Shown: positions 7,835-17,867 of the stretch, one piece after another
Numbering within the stretch: the first letter of the stretch is position 1
How the letters are laid out: every line of letters begins with the position of its first letter
Assembly (NCBI RefSeq): GCF_900100715.1
Contig: NZ_FNCA01000004.1
Span: 248,001-312,000, forward strand
DNA from: Methanolobus vulcani
Lineage (GTDB): Archaea > Halobacteriota > Methanosarcinia > Methanosarcinales > Methanosarcinaceae
DNA: 64,000 nucleotides
Direction of reading: 5' to 3'
Position numbers and translations under genes: made by a program
The notes under the pieces: model-generated
Seen by the model: the letters and a program-made list of their open reading frames with translations, nothing else
What the model was told of the DNA's origin: nothing
Databases searched by the model: none

Positions 7835-9118
7835 ATGAAAGCAATTATTATCGGTTCAGGACTGGGAGGGCTTTTGAGCGCAGCAAAGCTTTCAAAAGCA
7901 GGATATCAAGTAGAGATCTTTGAGCGCCTTCCCATTATAGGAGGGAGGTTCACCAACATCCAGTACCAGGGTTTCCAGCTATCCACCGGCGCATTGCACA
8001 TGATCCCTCACGGACCTGCCGGACCCCTTTCACAGTTACTGAAAGAGATAGGTGCAGATGTAGAAATAGTCCGTAAGAAACCAGTCTCAGTCATAAGAAT
8101 TCCACGAACCAGAAAAGATACTGACTACAAATACGGTCATAAGGACATAGTTTTTGAGGACTTTAAAGTTCCATTCACACTTCTAAATCGCCTTAAACTC
8201 ATATATTACGTTATAAGTACCAGAAAAAACCCTCCAACAGGACAATCCTTTGAAGAGTGGTGCATAAAACACATCCCACAGGATTGGACATACCGTATTT
8301 CAGATTCGTTTTTCGGATGGGCACTCAGCCTCAAAGGAGCAGATGTACCTGTTGAAGAAGCCTTTGAAATTATCGAGAACCTTTACCACTTCGGCGGACC
8401 GGGAGTTCCAATGGGAGGATGTAAAGGAGTTACAGACGCTCTGGTAAATGTTATCAATGCCAATGGCGGAACCATACACACATCCTCAGAAGTTGCAGGT
8501 CTTAAATTAGACAATGACAAAGTTACCGCAGTTATCGTGGATGGTGAGGAACATACCGCTGATATTATTATTAGCGATATTGGACATCCTGCCACTGCAA
8601 ACCTGATAGGGACTCAAACAAATGTTAGTGGAATGAAAGAATATATACTCAAATCGAAAGACCTTAAACCATCTGCCGGAATAAAGATCTGCCTTTCATC
8701 AGACAAGCCACTTATAGGGCATGGTGGGGTGCTCCTCACACCTTATGCAAAAAGGGTTAACGGTATTAATGAAGTAACAAATGTAGATCCTTCCCTTGCA
8801 CCGGCTGGAAAACACCTTACAATGGCACATCAATGTGTTCACTGGAATGATCTTGATAACCTTGACAGAGAGATCGAACTTGGAATTGAAGACCTAAAGG
8901 ACATTTTCTCAGGAAAAGAATATGAAGTACTTCTTATACAATCATATTCAAATGATTGGCCTGTGAACAGATCTCCCTCAGGAGCAGACCTTAAGAACAG
9001 AACTCCAATGTCAAACCTTTTTGTTGTAGGAGATGGAGCAAAAGGAAAAGGTGGTATTGAAGTTGAAGGTATTGCCCTGGGTGTTAAGAACTGTATGCAG
9101 AATATATTGATAGAGTGA
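7835..9118 (+). CDS. FAD-dependent CrtI/phytoene-desaturase-like oxidoreductase
   Basis: A 427-residue flavoprotein with the N-terminal Rossmann motif GSGLGGLLSAAKLSKAGYQV followed by an acidic residue (VEIFERL) and the GG doublet IIGGRF, typical of the phytoene desaturase/amine oxidase superfamily. The C-terminal FAD motif LFVVGDGAKGKGGIEVEGIA is also visible. The most likely substrates are isoprenoid, but the exact reaction (desaturation, isomerisation or reduction) cannot be told. It is immediately downstream of a ferredoxin, which suggests ferredoxin-dependent reduction rather than oxygen-dependent chemistry in this anaerobe. The N-terminus overlaps nothing; the start ATG follows TAGG. 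Confidence 0.85.
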   Translation: MKAIIIGSGLGGLLSAAKLSKAGYQVEIFERLPIIGGRFTNIQYQGFQLSTGALHMIPHGPAGPLSQLLKEIGADVEIVRKKPVSVIRIPRTRKDTDYKYGHKDIVFEDFKVPFTLLNRLKLIYYVISTRKNPPTGQSFEEWCIKHIPQDWTYRISDSFFGWALSLKGADVPVEEAFEIIENLYHFGGPGVPMGGCKGVTDALVNVINANGGTIHTSSEVAGLKLDNDKVTAVIVDGEEHTADIIISDIGHPATANLIGTQTNVSGMKEYILKSKDLKPSAGIKICLSSDKPLIGHGGVLLTPYAKRVNGINEVTNVDPSLAPAGKHLTMAHQCVHWNDLDNLDREIELGIEDLKDIFSGKEYEVLLIQSYSNDWPVNRSPSGADLKNRTPMSNLFVVGDGAKGKGGIEVEGIALGVKNCMQNILIE

Positions 9119-9181
9119 AACATATAAAAATCATTACCAGTAAAACTTATGTAATGGTTGCTTTAAAACAAGGAAGTAACA

Positions 9182-10168
9182 ATGGACGAATTTGTAACAT
9201 TCTGCCGCAATGTCTTCGTACCCGTCACAAATATTTGCAGGAATAACTGCAGATATTGTACTTTCAGGTGCGATCCGGATGATCCGGATGCAAAACTTAT
9301 GAAGATAGATGAGATTTTGCCGATACTAGAAGATGGTAAAAAAGCAGGATGCACAGAAGTTCTTTTTACATTTGGAGAATATGCCGAGGAAGTTCCAAAA
9401 TATAAAGAATGGCTGGAAGAATTGGGATACAACAACACAGTAGATTACATATATGACTTGTGCAAAATAGCCATCAATACCGGTCTTTTGCCACATACAA
9501 ATGCAGGTATACTGAATTATACGGAACTTGAGAAACTAAAACCTCTGAACGCCAGCATGGGATTAATGTTAGAAACTACAGCCGACGTAGCCGCACATGA
9601 AGGATCTCCCGGAAAAGTACCTTCCAGAAGAATTAAAACAATACGTTACGCTGGTGAGCTCCATATTCCCTTTACAACGGGCATACTCATAGGCATAGGC
9701 GAGACACTTGATGACAGGATCAATTCCCTGCTTACCATTGCCGAACTACATGAGGAATATGGACACATACAGGAAGTTATAATACAGAACTTCACTCCCA
9801 AGCCGGACACACCAATGGCAGATATGCCCTCTCCTACTGATGAAGAGATGATACAGGCTATACTGATAGCAAGGGAAATACTTCCCGATGATATAGCAAT
9901 ACAGGTTGCACCAAACTTAATAGATCCATATATCCTTATTCAATGTGGCGCCAGTGACCTTGGGGGAGTCTCACCAACCACAATTGACTGGATAAATCCT
10001 GAAGCTGAATGGCCAAGTGTCTCAGAATTGAAGGAAATGGTGCATGATATGGAGCTTAAGGAAAGGCTTCCGCTTTATCCGCAGTACATTAAGAAAGGGT
10101 GGTACAGCGATAATCTGAAAGATCTGATCAACGGTCTTGCAGACGATGATGGGTATCGGAAAGTTTGA
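9182..10168 (+). CDS. cofG: FO synthase subunit 1, CofG
   Basis: A 328-residue radical SAM enzyme that, with CofH, builds the deazaflavin FO from tyrosine and the riboflavin precursor 5-amino-6-ribitylaminouracil. The radical SAM cluster motif is CRNNCRYC (residues 19-26). Family signatures include LFTFGEYAEEVPKY, and ASMGLMLETT followed by HEGSPGKVPSRRI. The ATG at 9182 follows AAGGAAGT. It overlaps the cofH open frame but not the preferred cofH start, so the two are closely spaced co-transcribed partners. Full family length. Confidence 0.96.
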   Translation: MDEFVTFCRNVFVPVTNICRNNCRYCTFRCDPDDPDAKLMKIDEILPILEDGKKAGCTEVLFTFGEYAEEVPKYKEWLEELGYNNTVDYIYDLCKIAINTGLLPHTNAGILNYTELEKLKPLNASMGLMLETTADVAAHEGSPGKVPSRRIKTIRYAGELHIPFTTGILIGIGETLDDRINSLLTIAELHEEYGHIQEVIIQNFTPKPDTPMADMPSPTDEEMIQAILIAREILPDDIAIQVAPNLIDPYILIQCGASDLGGVSPTTIDWINPEAEWPSVSELKEMVHDMELKERLPLYPQYIKKGWYSDNLKDLINGLADDDGYRKV

Positions 10169-10221
10169 TTTCCGAACAGGGCACACAATTTAAATACAAA
10201 AGAAAAGTATCAGTGAGAACT

Positions 10222-11337
10222 ATGAACCCTAATATCCCGGAAGATATCATTGAACGAGCCTATCAAGGCAAGACCACCAAGGAAGATGCGCTTTTTTTGT
10301 TAGAAGTGCCGCCTTTCAAGCTGTTCGAACTTGCGGACAGGTTGCGCCAGGAAACTGTAGGCGATACAGTTACCTATGTAGTAAACCGCAACATCAACTT
10401 CACTAACCGCTGTATTGGAAATTGTGGATTCTGTGCGTTCTGTGACAACACCGGTTATATTTTAGGCATTCCTGAAATACTCGAGAAGGTAAGGGATGCA
10501 GAGAGCCAGGGAGCAACTGAGGTATGCATCCAGGGTGGACTCCTTCCAAATGTGGATATCAATTTCTATACAGACATAATCAGAGCTGTTAAGACCGAAT
10601 TCCCACATATCCACACACATGCATTCTCCCCTATGGAAGTATACCATGCTGCAAAACAGACAGATATCACCGTTGGTGAGGCACTTACAATGCTCAAGGA
10701 AGCAGGACTTGACACCATGCCTGGCACTGCTGCAGAAATATTGTCTGACAGAGTGAGGGACATAATTTGCCCAGGTAAGCTAAAAACCGATGAATGGGTA
10801 GATGTGATCACACAAGCACACCAGACCGGTATCAACACTACCGCAACGATCATGTACGGACACGTAGAGACCATCGAGGAACGTATTGACCACATAATGC
10901 TCATCAGAAAGATACAGAAAAATACTAGTGGTTTCACGGAGTTCGTTCCATTGACATTCATGCCTTATAACAACAAGATAGGCGCTGAAATGATTAAACA
11001 GGGAAGATATGCAACCCCGGGAATGCAGGATCTACAATTATACGCTCTTGCACGCATTATTCTTAACACCCATATTGATAATATTCAGGCAAGCTGGGTC
11101 AAGCTCGGAAAGAAACTGGCACAAGTAGCTCTTTTCTGTGGTGTGAATGACCTTGGCGGAACCCTGATGGAAGAAAAGATTTCAGCCTCAGCCGGTTCTA
11201 CAAACGGACAGTTCATGTCAGCGCAGGAACTGGAATGGTTTATCACATCATCGGGAAGAAAACCATTGCAGAGAAATACAATATACAAACCAATTCTCAG
11301 CAATGACTCAGAACAGATGAAGTTCAAGGTTGCTTGA
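10222..11337 (+). CDS. cofH: FO synthase subunit 2, CofH (5-amino-6-(D-ribitylamino)uracil--L-tyrosine 4-hydroxyphenyl transferase)
   Basis: A 371-residue radical SAM enzyme acting with CofG in coenzyme F420 synthesis. The cluster motif is CIGNCGFC, preceded by RNINFTNR. Further signatures include VCIQGGLLPNVDINFYTDIIRAVK and the C-terminal DLGGTLMEEKISASAG. The frame extends upstream to a TTG at 10165 overlapping the end of cofG, but the ATG at 10222 (MNPNIPEDIIERA) matches the usual CofH length. cofC follows 62 bp downstream, making a compact F420 head-group locus. Confidence 0.95.
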   Translation: MNPNIPEDIIERAYQGKTTKEDALFLLEVPPFKLFELADRLRQETVGDTVTYVVNRNINFTNRCIGNCGFCAFCDNTGYILGIPEILEKVRDAESQGATEVCIQGGLLPNVDINFYTDIIRAVKTEFPHIHTHAFSPMEVYHAAKQTDITVGEALTMLKEAGLDTMPGTAAEILSDRVRDIICPGKLKTDEWVDVITQAHQTGINTTATIMYGHVETIEERIDHIMLIRKIQKNTSGFTEFVPLTFMPYNNKIGAEMIKQGRYATPGMQDLQLYALARIILNTHIDNIQASWVKLGKKLAQVALFCGVNDLGGTLMEEKISASAGSTNGQFMSAQELEWFITSSGRKPLQRNTIYKPILSNDSEQMKFKVA

Positions 11338-11399
11338 TGCTTAAAAAGAGAGATAGTATAGCAGATGTGCCAGGAAGAAGTATTTTATGAGAAAGTACA

Positions 11400-12035
11400 A
11401 TGAAAGCATTGATACCTTATAAAAAGAAAAATGCCAAATCGAGGCTTTCACCTGCACTTACTTTGAAAGAGCGAGAGGAATTCGTAGAACTCATGCTAAG
11501 GGACGTTATTTCAAGTCTTAATGAAGCAGGCGTTGAGGAAATAGACATTCTAACGACACCCGATAATGGTGTCCCAGAAGACCTGGATGTCAATGTTGTC
11601 CTCAGCGAACATGATCTGAATGAAGCTATCAATGGTTATCTGGAACAGGAAAATATGCCAATATTCATCATAATGGCAGATCTTCCGCTGGTGAGAGCAA
11701 AGCATATTGAAGATATTGTTTCAAGGAATGAGGATATTGTAATAGTCCCTGGAAAAGGAGGGGGAACAAACGTTATTTTCATAAAAGACCCTTCCAATTA
11801 CCATGTTAAATATTATGGATCCAGTTTCCTTAACCATTGCAACATAGCAAAGGACAGGGACTGTTCGGTCTTTATTTATGATTCATTCATGCTGAGCACT
11901 GATATCGACGAGCCGCATGACCTGGTGGAGATAATGCTTCATGGACATGGGAACTCACAAAAATACGTGAATGAAAGGTTTGATATGAAAACAGGTAAGG
12001 CCAGAGCGAAGATAAATGCTACGGGCGATGCATAA
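11400..12035 (+). CDS. cofC: 2-phospho-L-lactate guanylyltransferase, CofC
   Basis: A 211-residue nucleotidyltransferase that activates 2-phospholactate with GTP before transfer to FO in F420 synthesis. The N-terminal signature MKALIPYKKKNAKSRLSP contains the family's nucleotide-binding basic residues. The GT-A-like core carries IIMADLPLV, with the metal-binding aspartate, and the later PGKGGGTNVIF segment. The length is typical. It follows cofG-cofH, so three F420 genes are consecutive. Confidence 0.94.
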   Translation: MKALIPYKKKNAKSRLSPALTLKEREEFVELMLRDVISSLNEAGVEEIDILTTPDNGVPEDLDVNVVLSEHDLNEAINGYLEQENMPIFIIMADLPLVRAKHIEDIVSRNEDIVIVPGKGGGTNVIFIKDPSNYHVKYYGSSFLNHCNIAKDRDCSVFIYDSFMLSTDIDEPHDLVEIMLHGHGNSQKYVNERFDMKTGKARAKINATGDA

Positions 12036-12154
12036 ACCACATATATTCCTTTTACTATATTGGAGTCCCTGATTACTCGTTTGAATACAAGAATTAGAAA
12101 GATATATTTCCTTTTAAACTATTAGTGATGAATTATACAAATTTATAGGTGATA

Positions 12155-12331
12155 ATGGTGACCATCAATGTAAATAAATTCAAATGCGGTTACTGTGGGG
12201 CATGTGTTAGTGTATGTCCGGCTGGAGCACTTGAATTGGTCGAAACCTGGATAGAAGTAAATGAATCATGTACTTCTTGCGGCATCTGTGCCAAAATATG
12301 TCCTGTCGGTGCTATTGAGGTGAAAAAGTGA
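12155..12331 (+). CDS. Dicluster ferredoxin partner of geranylgeranyl reductase
   Basis: A 58-residue ferredoxin with two [4Fe-4S] motifs, [12 protein letters not shown] and [16 protein letters not shown] at 12149 is in frame, but AGGTGAT immediately precedes the ATG at 12155, which is taken as the start. The stop codon overlaps the GTG start of the reductase gene, so the two are translationally coupled. In Methanosarcina acetivorans an equivalent neighbouring ferredoxin has been reported to be needed for geranylgeranyl reductase to saturate archaeal lipids; the same role is inferred here. Confidence 0.92.
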   Translation: MVTINVNKFKCGYCGACVSVCPAGALELVETWIEVNESCTSCGICAKICPVGAIEVKK

Positions 12332-13545
12332 AAAATGAATATGATGTTGTGGTCATAGGCGCCGGTCCTGCAGGATCGATTACTGCAAAAACAGCCGCAG
12401 AAAAAGGCCTCAGTGTCCTATTGATAGAAAAGAGGCAAGAGATAGGCGATCCTGTAAGATGTGCCGAAGGAGTTAGTAAAGTATGGCTCAGAAAGCACAT
12501 AGAACCTGATCACCGCTGGATATGCGCGGATGTAAAAGGCTCACGTATCTTTGCTCCTGACGGAACAATGGTAGAAATGGCAGAAGAGATCGCAGGCGGA
12601 GAGGTCGGGTATGTGCTTGAACGCAAGATATTTGACAGAGCCCTTGCCTACGAAGCATCAAAAGCCGGCGTAGAAGTAATGGTTAAGACAAGAGCCACTG
12701 GACTTATAATTGAAAATGGATTCATTAAAGGTGTTAATGTATCCCATCTTGGCCAATCCTACGATATCAAGGCAAAGATCGTCATTGGCGCCGATGGAGT
12801 TGAATCAAAAGTTGGCAGATGGGCAGGAATTGATACTTCTATCAAACCAGCAGACATCGAAACCTGCGCCCAGTACCTTATGAGTGGTACAGGTATTGAC
12901 CAGGAATATTGTTATTTCTACCTTGGTAACGAGGTTGCACCTGCGGGTTATGTATGGATATTCCCAAAAGGAAACGACATGGCCAATGTAGGCATAGGTA
13001 TCCTTGGAAATAAATCAGGCAACGGAAAACATGCAATAGATTATTTGAACGATTTTGTAAATGATAAATACCCGGATGCAAAAATACTGGAAATGGATGT
13101 TGGCGGCGTTCCTGTAAGCGGCAGCATTGAAAGAACCATTGCAAACGGCCTGATGCTGGTAGGAGATGCAGCCAGACAGTCTGATCCTATCACAGGTGGT
13201 GGAATCATCAATGCAATGGAAGCTGGAAAGATTGCCGGCGAAGTTGCATACAATGCCATATCAAGAAATGATGTATCAACAGATTCACTTAATGAATATG
13301 AGGTTAAATGGCGGGAAACCATTGGTCGCGAGATAGATAACAGCCTGATAGTCAAAAACACATTCACTAAATTCAGCGACAAAGAACTTAATTCATTGGG
13401 ACACTCACTCAAAGGAGTTAATTTCTCAAGTATGAGTCTGCTTGATCTTCTTTATGCACTCTTCAAGGCAAACAAGAAACTTTTATGGGAATTAAGAGTT
13501 CTTTTCAAAACAGTGGTAAAGTACGAGCTTGACTTTGAAAAATAA
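12328..13545 (+). CDS. Digeranylgeranylglycerophospholipid reductase (geranylgeranyl reductase)
   Basis: A 405-residue FAD enzyme that saturates the double bonds of archaeal isoprenoid ether lipids. The FAD-binding motif [22 protein letters not shown] is at residues 5-26, followed by the acidic end of strand 2 (LLIEKR). The family's [11 protein letters not shown] contains the conserved cysteine. [20 protein letters not shown] is the second FAD-contacting motif. The start is GTG, with the upstream ribosome binding site GAGGTGA inside the ferredoxin gene. The pairing with ferredoxin explains the electron source. Confidence 0.94.
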   Translation: MKNEYDVVVIGAGPAGSITAKTAAEKGLSVLLIEKRQEIGDPVRCAEGVSKVWLRKHIEPDHRWICADVKGSRIFAPDGTMVEMAEEIAGGEVGYVLERKIFDRALAYEASKAGVEVMVKTRATGLIIENGFIKGVNVSHLGQSYDIKAKIVIGADGVESKVGRWAGIDTSIKPADIETCAQYLMSGTGIDQEYCYFYLGNEVAPAGYVWIFPKGNDMANVGIGILGNKSGNGKHAIDYLNDFVNDKYPDAKILEMDVGGVPVSGSIERTIANGLMLVGDAARQSDPITGGGIINAMEAGKIAGEVAYNAISRNDVSTDSLNEYEVKWRETIGREIDNSLIVKNTFTKFSDKELNSLGHSLKGVNFSSMSLLDLLYALFKANKKLLWELRVLFKTVVKYELDFEK

Positions 13546-13546
13546 T

Positions 13547-13568
13547 AAAGTGATATAATTATCACTTT
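13547..13568. terminator. Convergent hairpin terminator
   Basis: A perfect inverted repeat AAAGTGATA-TAAT-TATCACTTT sits directly after the geranylgeranyl reductase stop codon and before the convergent trkH gene. T-rich sequence on the plus strand follows (ATTTTCATTTCTATTTTT). It probably terminates or stabilises the plus-strand transcript and may serve the opposite strand too. Confidence 0.6.
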
Positions 13569-13615
13569 ACCTAATTTTCATTTCTATTTTTAACTGGCCT
13601 TCAAACACTTCTTAA

Positions 13616-15049
13616 TTATCTTTTCCAGAATTCTGGAGTAAACATCACTATCACTGTGAAAACCTCAAGCCTTCCAATCCACATATTGCCAATGAGCAAT
13701 ATTTTTCCTACAAAAGGAACAACATCAAAATTAGCCATCGGACCAACCAGATTAAATCCAGGGCCAATGTTGCCCAATGTTGCGATTGATGCAGTGATGG
13801 AACTTAGAATATCCATACCCATAAGAGAAAGAAGACCAGCAGATACTGCAAATATCATAAAGTAGATCACTACAAAAGAGACGATTGCCTGCATTACATC
13901 ATCTGGAACTGTTTTGTTATTGAATTTGATAGGCTGGACAGCCCTTGGATGAATGGACTTGAAAAGAGCACGCTGCCCATATTTAAGAAGGAGAAGAAAC
14001 CTTACAACTTTAATGCCACCAGAGGTTGAACCTGCACAGCCACCTATGAACATTACCGCAAGCAATACAATCTTTGCAGAATCTGTCCACAAATTGAAAT
14101 CCACGGTTGCAAAACCAGTTGTAGTCATGATAGAAACTACCTGAAAAACTGCATACCTGAACGATGTTAATATTGTCTCGCCCATATCGTTCCAGAGACT
14201 GAAAGTGAGAATTGCAGTTGCAATTAACGTAACCGCAGCATAGAACTTGAACTCATCATCTTTTACAAGACTGTTCCTGTCAGTGTATAATGTGCGATAG
14301 TGCAGAGCAAAGTTAGCTCCGGAAATGAACATAAAAAGTGTGATAATACCTTCAATGAGAGGACTGTTGAACGCAGCGACACTCAAACCATATGGGGAAA
14401 AACCTCCACATGCCATTGTTGTAAATGTATGGGTCAATGCGTCATAAAAGGACATGCCTGCAAGCAACAGAGCAATAACTTCCAGCAAAGAAATAAAACA
14501 ATAGACCAACCAGAGGATCTTAGCAGTTTCCCTGATTCTTGGTTTTATCTTATCCTCGGTCGGACCAGGAGCTTCTGCCCTGAACAACTGTCTTCCTGCA
14601 ACACCAAGTTTTGGAAGAATGGCAATGAAAAGCATGATAATACCCATACCACCAAGCCATTGTGTCAGACTGCGCCAGAAAAGTATACTGCGGGAATGAG
14701 CTTCGATATCTAGAAGAACTGTTGCTCCGGTTGTTGTAAAACCGGACATGGATTCAAAAATTGCGTTTATAGGACTTATACCATCAAGCATGAAAGGAAT
14801 GGCACCGAATATAGCAGCAGCAAGCCATCCAAGTGCAACAATGGCAAAACCCTCCCTGGTTTTCCATTCTTCTGATGATTTGTAGCGTGCTGAAAGCAGG
14901 ATGCCAGTAATACCAGTAATTAACACTGCAGCCAGAAATGGATAGAGAGAATCGCCATAATAGACAGCCACCAGCAAAGGAACGATCATTATGGCACCCA
15001 GGAATCTGAGAAGACCACCTAAAACATTCAATATGACTTCGTACTTCAA
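13616..15049 (-). CDS. trkH: Trk-type potassium uptake protein TrkH
   Basis: A 477-residue membrane channel subunit for potassium uptake, with about ten to twelve hydrophobic segments and the fourfold filter-type loops, for example [44 protein letters not shown] and [15 protein letters not shown]. The start appears to be TTG at 15049, preceded by GGGGGTG; no in-frame ATG matches the conserved N-terminus [17 protein letters not shown]. It is 22 bp downstream of trkA on the same strand and forms the Trk operon with it. Confidence 0.93.
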   Translation of the reverse strand: MKYEVILNVLGGLLRFLGAIMIVPLLVAVYYGDSLYPFLAAVLITGITGILLSARYKSSEEWKTREGFAIVALGWLAAAIFGAIPFMLDGISPINAIFESMSGFTTTGATVLLDIEAHSRSILFWRSLTQWLGGMGIIMLFIAILPKLGVAGRQLFRAEAPGPTEDKIKPRIRETAKILWLVYCFISLLEVIALLLAGMSFYDALTHTFTTMACGGFSPYGLSVAAFNSPLIEGIITLFMFISGANFALHYRTLYTDRNSLVKDDEFKFYAAVTLIATAILTFSLWNDMGETILTSFRYAVFQVVSIMTTTGFATVDFNLWTDSAKIVLLAVMFIGGCAGSTSGGIKVVRFLLLLKYGQRALFKSIHPRAVQPIKFNNKTVPDDVMQAIVSFVVIYFMIFAVSAGLLSLMGMDILSSITASIATLGNIGPGFNLVGPMANFDVVPFVGKILLIGNMWIGRLEVFTVIVMFTPEFWKR

Positions 15050-15071
15050 GAATACACCCCCTCGTCATTAA

Positions 15072-16406
15072 CTACTTGAACAGTTTTTCAACTTCAGCAT
15101 TTGCAGACTGGAGACTGAAAACTACTACACGATCCCCTTCCTGAATAACATATTCCCCACGAGGAACAATTGTATTTCCATTATGGACAACCATACTGAC
15201 AATGGCACCTGCCGGGAATTTTACATTTTTCAGAGGTTTACCCACTATCTTTGACTTCTTAGAAGTGGTATATTCTATGATCTCGGCTTTTTCACCTTCA
15301 ATGGTGGTTATTGATTCAATTCCCTGTCCGAAGGTCATTTTCAGAACTTCGTTAACTGTTGCCTGTCTTGGACTTACTGCACTGTCAACACCAACCATTT
15401 CAAACAGCGAAACATAATCTGAGCGGTCCGACCTGGCAATAACTTTTTTCACACCTAACTGTTTAGCAAGCAGAGCACACAAAAGGTTCTTTTCGTCACT
15501 GTTGGTCACAGATATAACAACATCCATCTCGGAAATATCTTCTTCCTTCAGGAGATTGATATCTGTTCCGTCGCCATTGAGAACAAGTACATCAGGAAGT
15601 TCTTCTGCAATTTCAAGGGACCTTTCTTTATCGGACTCGATGATCTTCAGGTCAAATTCACTTTTTGCTACCATTTTAGCAAGATAGAAACCAACTACTC
15701 CACCACCGATTATCATCACTTTACTTCTTTTGCCGGCCTTTTCTCCGAAAAGATCACGGACCTCTTTCATTGCAGCAGGTTTACCGATAACAACTATATG
15801 ATCGTTACTTTCGATTACATCCTCACCATGTGGGATTATAACCTCTGTATCCCTGAAAAGCGCACTTACTATGCAGCAATTTGCAAGATGAAGATCCTGC
15901 ATCTGCTTGCCGACAATATTATGATCAGATGGAACCACAAATTCCATCATCTCAACCTTGCCATCGGCAAAAAGCTCTGCATCAATTGCGGAAGGAATAG
16001 CAAGTATCTCTGCAACTTCTGATGCAAGAGTTAGCTCCGGGCAGACCATAATATCAATTCCGATCTTAGGTCTTTTAGCCACAGGTTTGTCAATATAATC
16101 AGGATTACTTACCCTTGCAACCGTTTTCAGTTTTGTACTATCAGACACAGTAAGTTTTGAGGCCATACATGCAACAATGTTCACCTCATCAGAACCTGTA
16201 ACAGCAACCAGAAGACCTGCATTTTCAAGGGTTTCATGAAGAATGGAAACGTTGGCACCATTGCCATGAATAACGTGGACATCAAGTTCGTCTGCACGTG
16301 CACATGCTTCCTCATTCTGGTCAACTACCACAACATCATTCGTCTGGTAAAGAGCCTTAGCAATATGATAACCAACCTCACCAGCACCAATAATCACGAT
16401 CTTCAT
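15072..16406 (-). CDS. trkA: Trk system potassium uptake protein TrkA
   Basis: A 444-residue cytoplasmic gating subunit made of two tandem RCK modules. Each has a Rossmann nucleotide-binding half, KIVIIGAGEVGYHIAKAL at residue 2 and SKVMIIGGGVVGFYLAKMV around 230, and a TrkA-C domain. It binds NAD(H)/ATP and controls TrkH. The length and domain order are standard for TrkA. A TATA-like element (TATAATAAG on the minus strand near 16475-16485) lies upstream. Confidence 0.95.
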   Translation of the reverse strand: MKIVIIGAGEVGYHIAKALYQTNDVVVVDQNEEACARADELDVHVIHGNGANVSILHETLENAGLLVAVTGSDEVNIVACMASKLTVSDSTKLKTVARVSNPDYIDKPVAKRPKIGIDIMVCPELTLASEVAEILAIPSAIDAELFADGKVEMMEFVVPSDHNIVGKQMQDLHLANCCIVSALFRDTEVIIPHGEDVIESNDHIVVIGKPAAMKEVRDLFGEKAGKRSKVMIIGGGVVGFYLAKMVAKSEFDLKIIESDKERSLEIAEELPDVLVLNGDGTDINLLKEEDISEMDVVISVTNSDEKNLLCALLAKQLGVKKVIARSDRSDYVSLFEMVGVDSAVSPRQATVNEVLKMTFGQGIESITTIEGEKAEIIEYTTSKKSKIVGKPLKNVKFPAGAIVSMVVHNGNTIVPRGEYVIQEGDRVVVFSLQSANAEVEKLFK

Positions 16407-16530
16407 AATAATACCTTCAAAAGGTCATAAATAAGATATTTGTTGATACGGAAAACAAAACCGCATAATGTTCTTATTTCTTATTATATCTTACCCACAC
16501 AACTGGTGAAGCAATATAAATAGATGTCCT

Positions 16531-16564
16531 AAAAAAAGAGATCAAAATAAAATACGAAAAAAAA
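16531..16564 (-). terminator. Oligo-T terminator after dnaJ
   Basis: On the minus strand, just after dnaJ, there are T tracts (eight consecutive T at 16557-16564 and seven at 16531-16537). Archaeal RNA polymerase terminates efficiently at such T-rich stretches. This probably ends the grpE-dnaK-dnaJ transcript. Confidence 0.5.
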
Positions 16565-16574
16565 GAAGAAGGAA

Positions 16575-17756
16575 CTATGCACCTGCTTCAAAAGCACCTT
16601 TTACTTTCTCAAAGATACCTTTTCCACCTTTAGTAGCCTTCACATCAGGCCCCCCATCAAGATCCTGAAGCTTTTTGAATATATCTTTCTGCTCATTTGA
16701 AAGCTTGGTAGGTGTTTTAACGATAATCTTCACAAGCTGATCGCCATGAGAGTGTCCATGAAGATGGGGCATACCTTTACCCTTCAGACGCAATATAGAA
16801 TGAGTCTGCGTACCGGGTTTGATATTCATTTTCACTTTACCGTGAAGTGTCGGGACCATTACATCCCCCCCAAGCGCAGCGGTTGCAAAGGAAATTGGCT
16901 GCTCATAGACAATATCATCACCAACACGCTGGAACTTTTCATGTGGTTCCACATGGATGACAACATAAAGGTCACCCGATGGTGCACCCGGACTACCTTC
17001 TTCGCCTTCTCCTCTGATCTTCAGACGAAGTCCGTTGTCAGCACCCTTTGGAACTTTAACAGAGATCTTGCGGACCTTCTTCATCTTACCTGTGCCTTTA
17101 CAGGCAGGGCAGGGTTCATCAATGATCTCCCCTCGTCCATGACATGCATTACAGGTACTTGTTGACATGAATGTACCGAAAGGTGTCTTACGTGCCTGGG
17201 TCGTTTGACCGGAACCATGGCATGTAGGACATGATTTCGGACTTGTCCCGGCCTTGGCACCAGTTCCATTACATGACTCACAGTTTTCTGCACGAGGAAC
17301 ATTAATTTTGGTATCTACACCTTCAGCAGCCTGCTCAAGAGTGATTCCCAGATCATAACGCAGGTCTGAGCCCCTCATTGGACCCTGTCGCCTCTGGCCT
17401 CCGCCAAAGCCGCCAAAACCTCCGAATCCACCAAAGCCTCCGCCACCGAAGATGTTTCCAAGTATATCCCCAAGATCTGCAAAGTCTCCGAAGTCTGCAT
17501 TTCTGAAAATATCTTCCTGACTGTAACGACCATCTATACCTGCATGGCCGAACCTGTCATACTGTTCTCTCTTCTCTACATCCGAAAGTACAGCATAAGC
17601 TTCTGATATTTCCTTGAACTTCTCTTCAGCGCCTTCTTCCTTGTTCTTGTCCGGATGGTACTGCATTGCAAGCTTTCTGTAAGCTTTCTTGATCTCGGAC
17701 TCAGTGGCATCCTTTGATATACCTAATATCTCGTAATAATCGCGTGCGGTGGACAT
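16575..17756 (-). CDS. dnaJ: Chaperone protein DnaJ
   Basis: A 393-residue type I Hsp40. The J domain covers residues 1-70 with the HPD motif (MQYHPDKN). A glycine/phenylalanine-rich linker follows ([20 protein letters not shown]). Four zinc-finger repeats CxxCxGxG are present: [24 protein letters not shown] and CPACKGTG. The C-terminal substrate-binding domains complete the protein. It stimulates DnaK ATPase and delivers substrates. It is the last gene of grpE-dnaK-dnaJ. This heat-shock set in methanogens is generally regarded as acquired from bacteria. Confidence 0.97.
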   Translation of the reverse strand: MSTARDYYEILGISKDATESEIKKAYRKLAMQYHPDKNKEEGAEEKFKEISEAYAVLSDVEKREQYDRFGHAGIDGRYSQEDIFRNADFGDFADLGDILGNIFGGGGFGGFGGFGGFGGGQRRQGPMRGSDLRYDLGITLEQAAEGVDTKINVPRAENCESCNGTGAKAGTSPKSCPTCHGSGQTTQARKTPFGTFMSTSTCNACHGRGEIIDEPCPACKGTGKMKKVRKISVKVPKGADNGLRLKIRGEGEEGSPGAPSGDLYVVIHVEPHEKFQRVGDDIVYEQPISFATAALGGDVMVPTLHGKVKMNIKPGTQTHSILRLKGKGMPHLHGHSHGDQLVKIIVKTPTKLSNEQKDIFKKLQDLDGGPDVKATKGGKGIFEKVKGAFEAGA

Positions 17757-17867
17757 GGATGATTCCTGTTATATCTGTGATATTATATTGATATGTTTGA
17801 TTTTAAAATTAAAAGTAGTAAGATACTTTCAGATTAAAGTATCTTACCCGACATTATCCATGTTTGA

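Noticed and set aside
14300-14713. 137-codon frame on the plus strand opposite trkH
   Set aside because: It lies wholly antisense to the conserved trkH gene and its translation shows no domain features.
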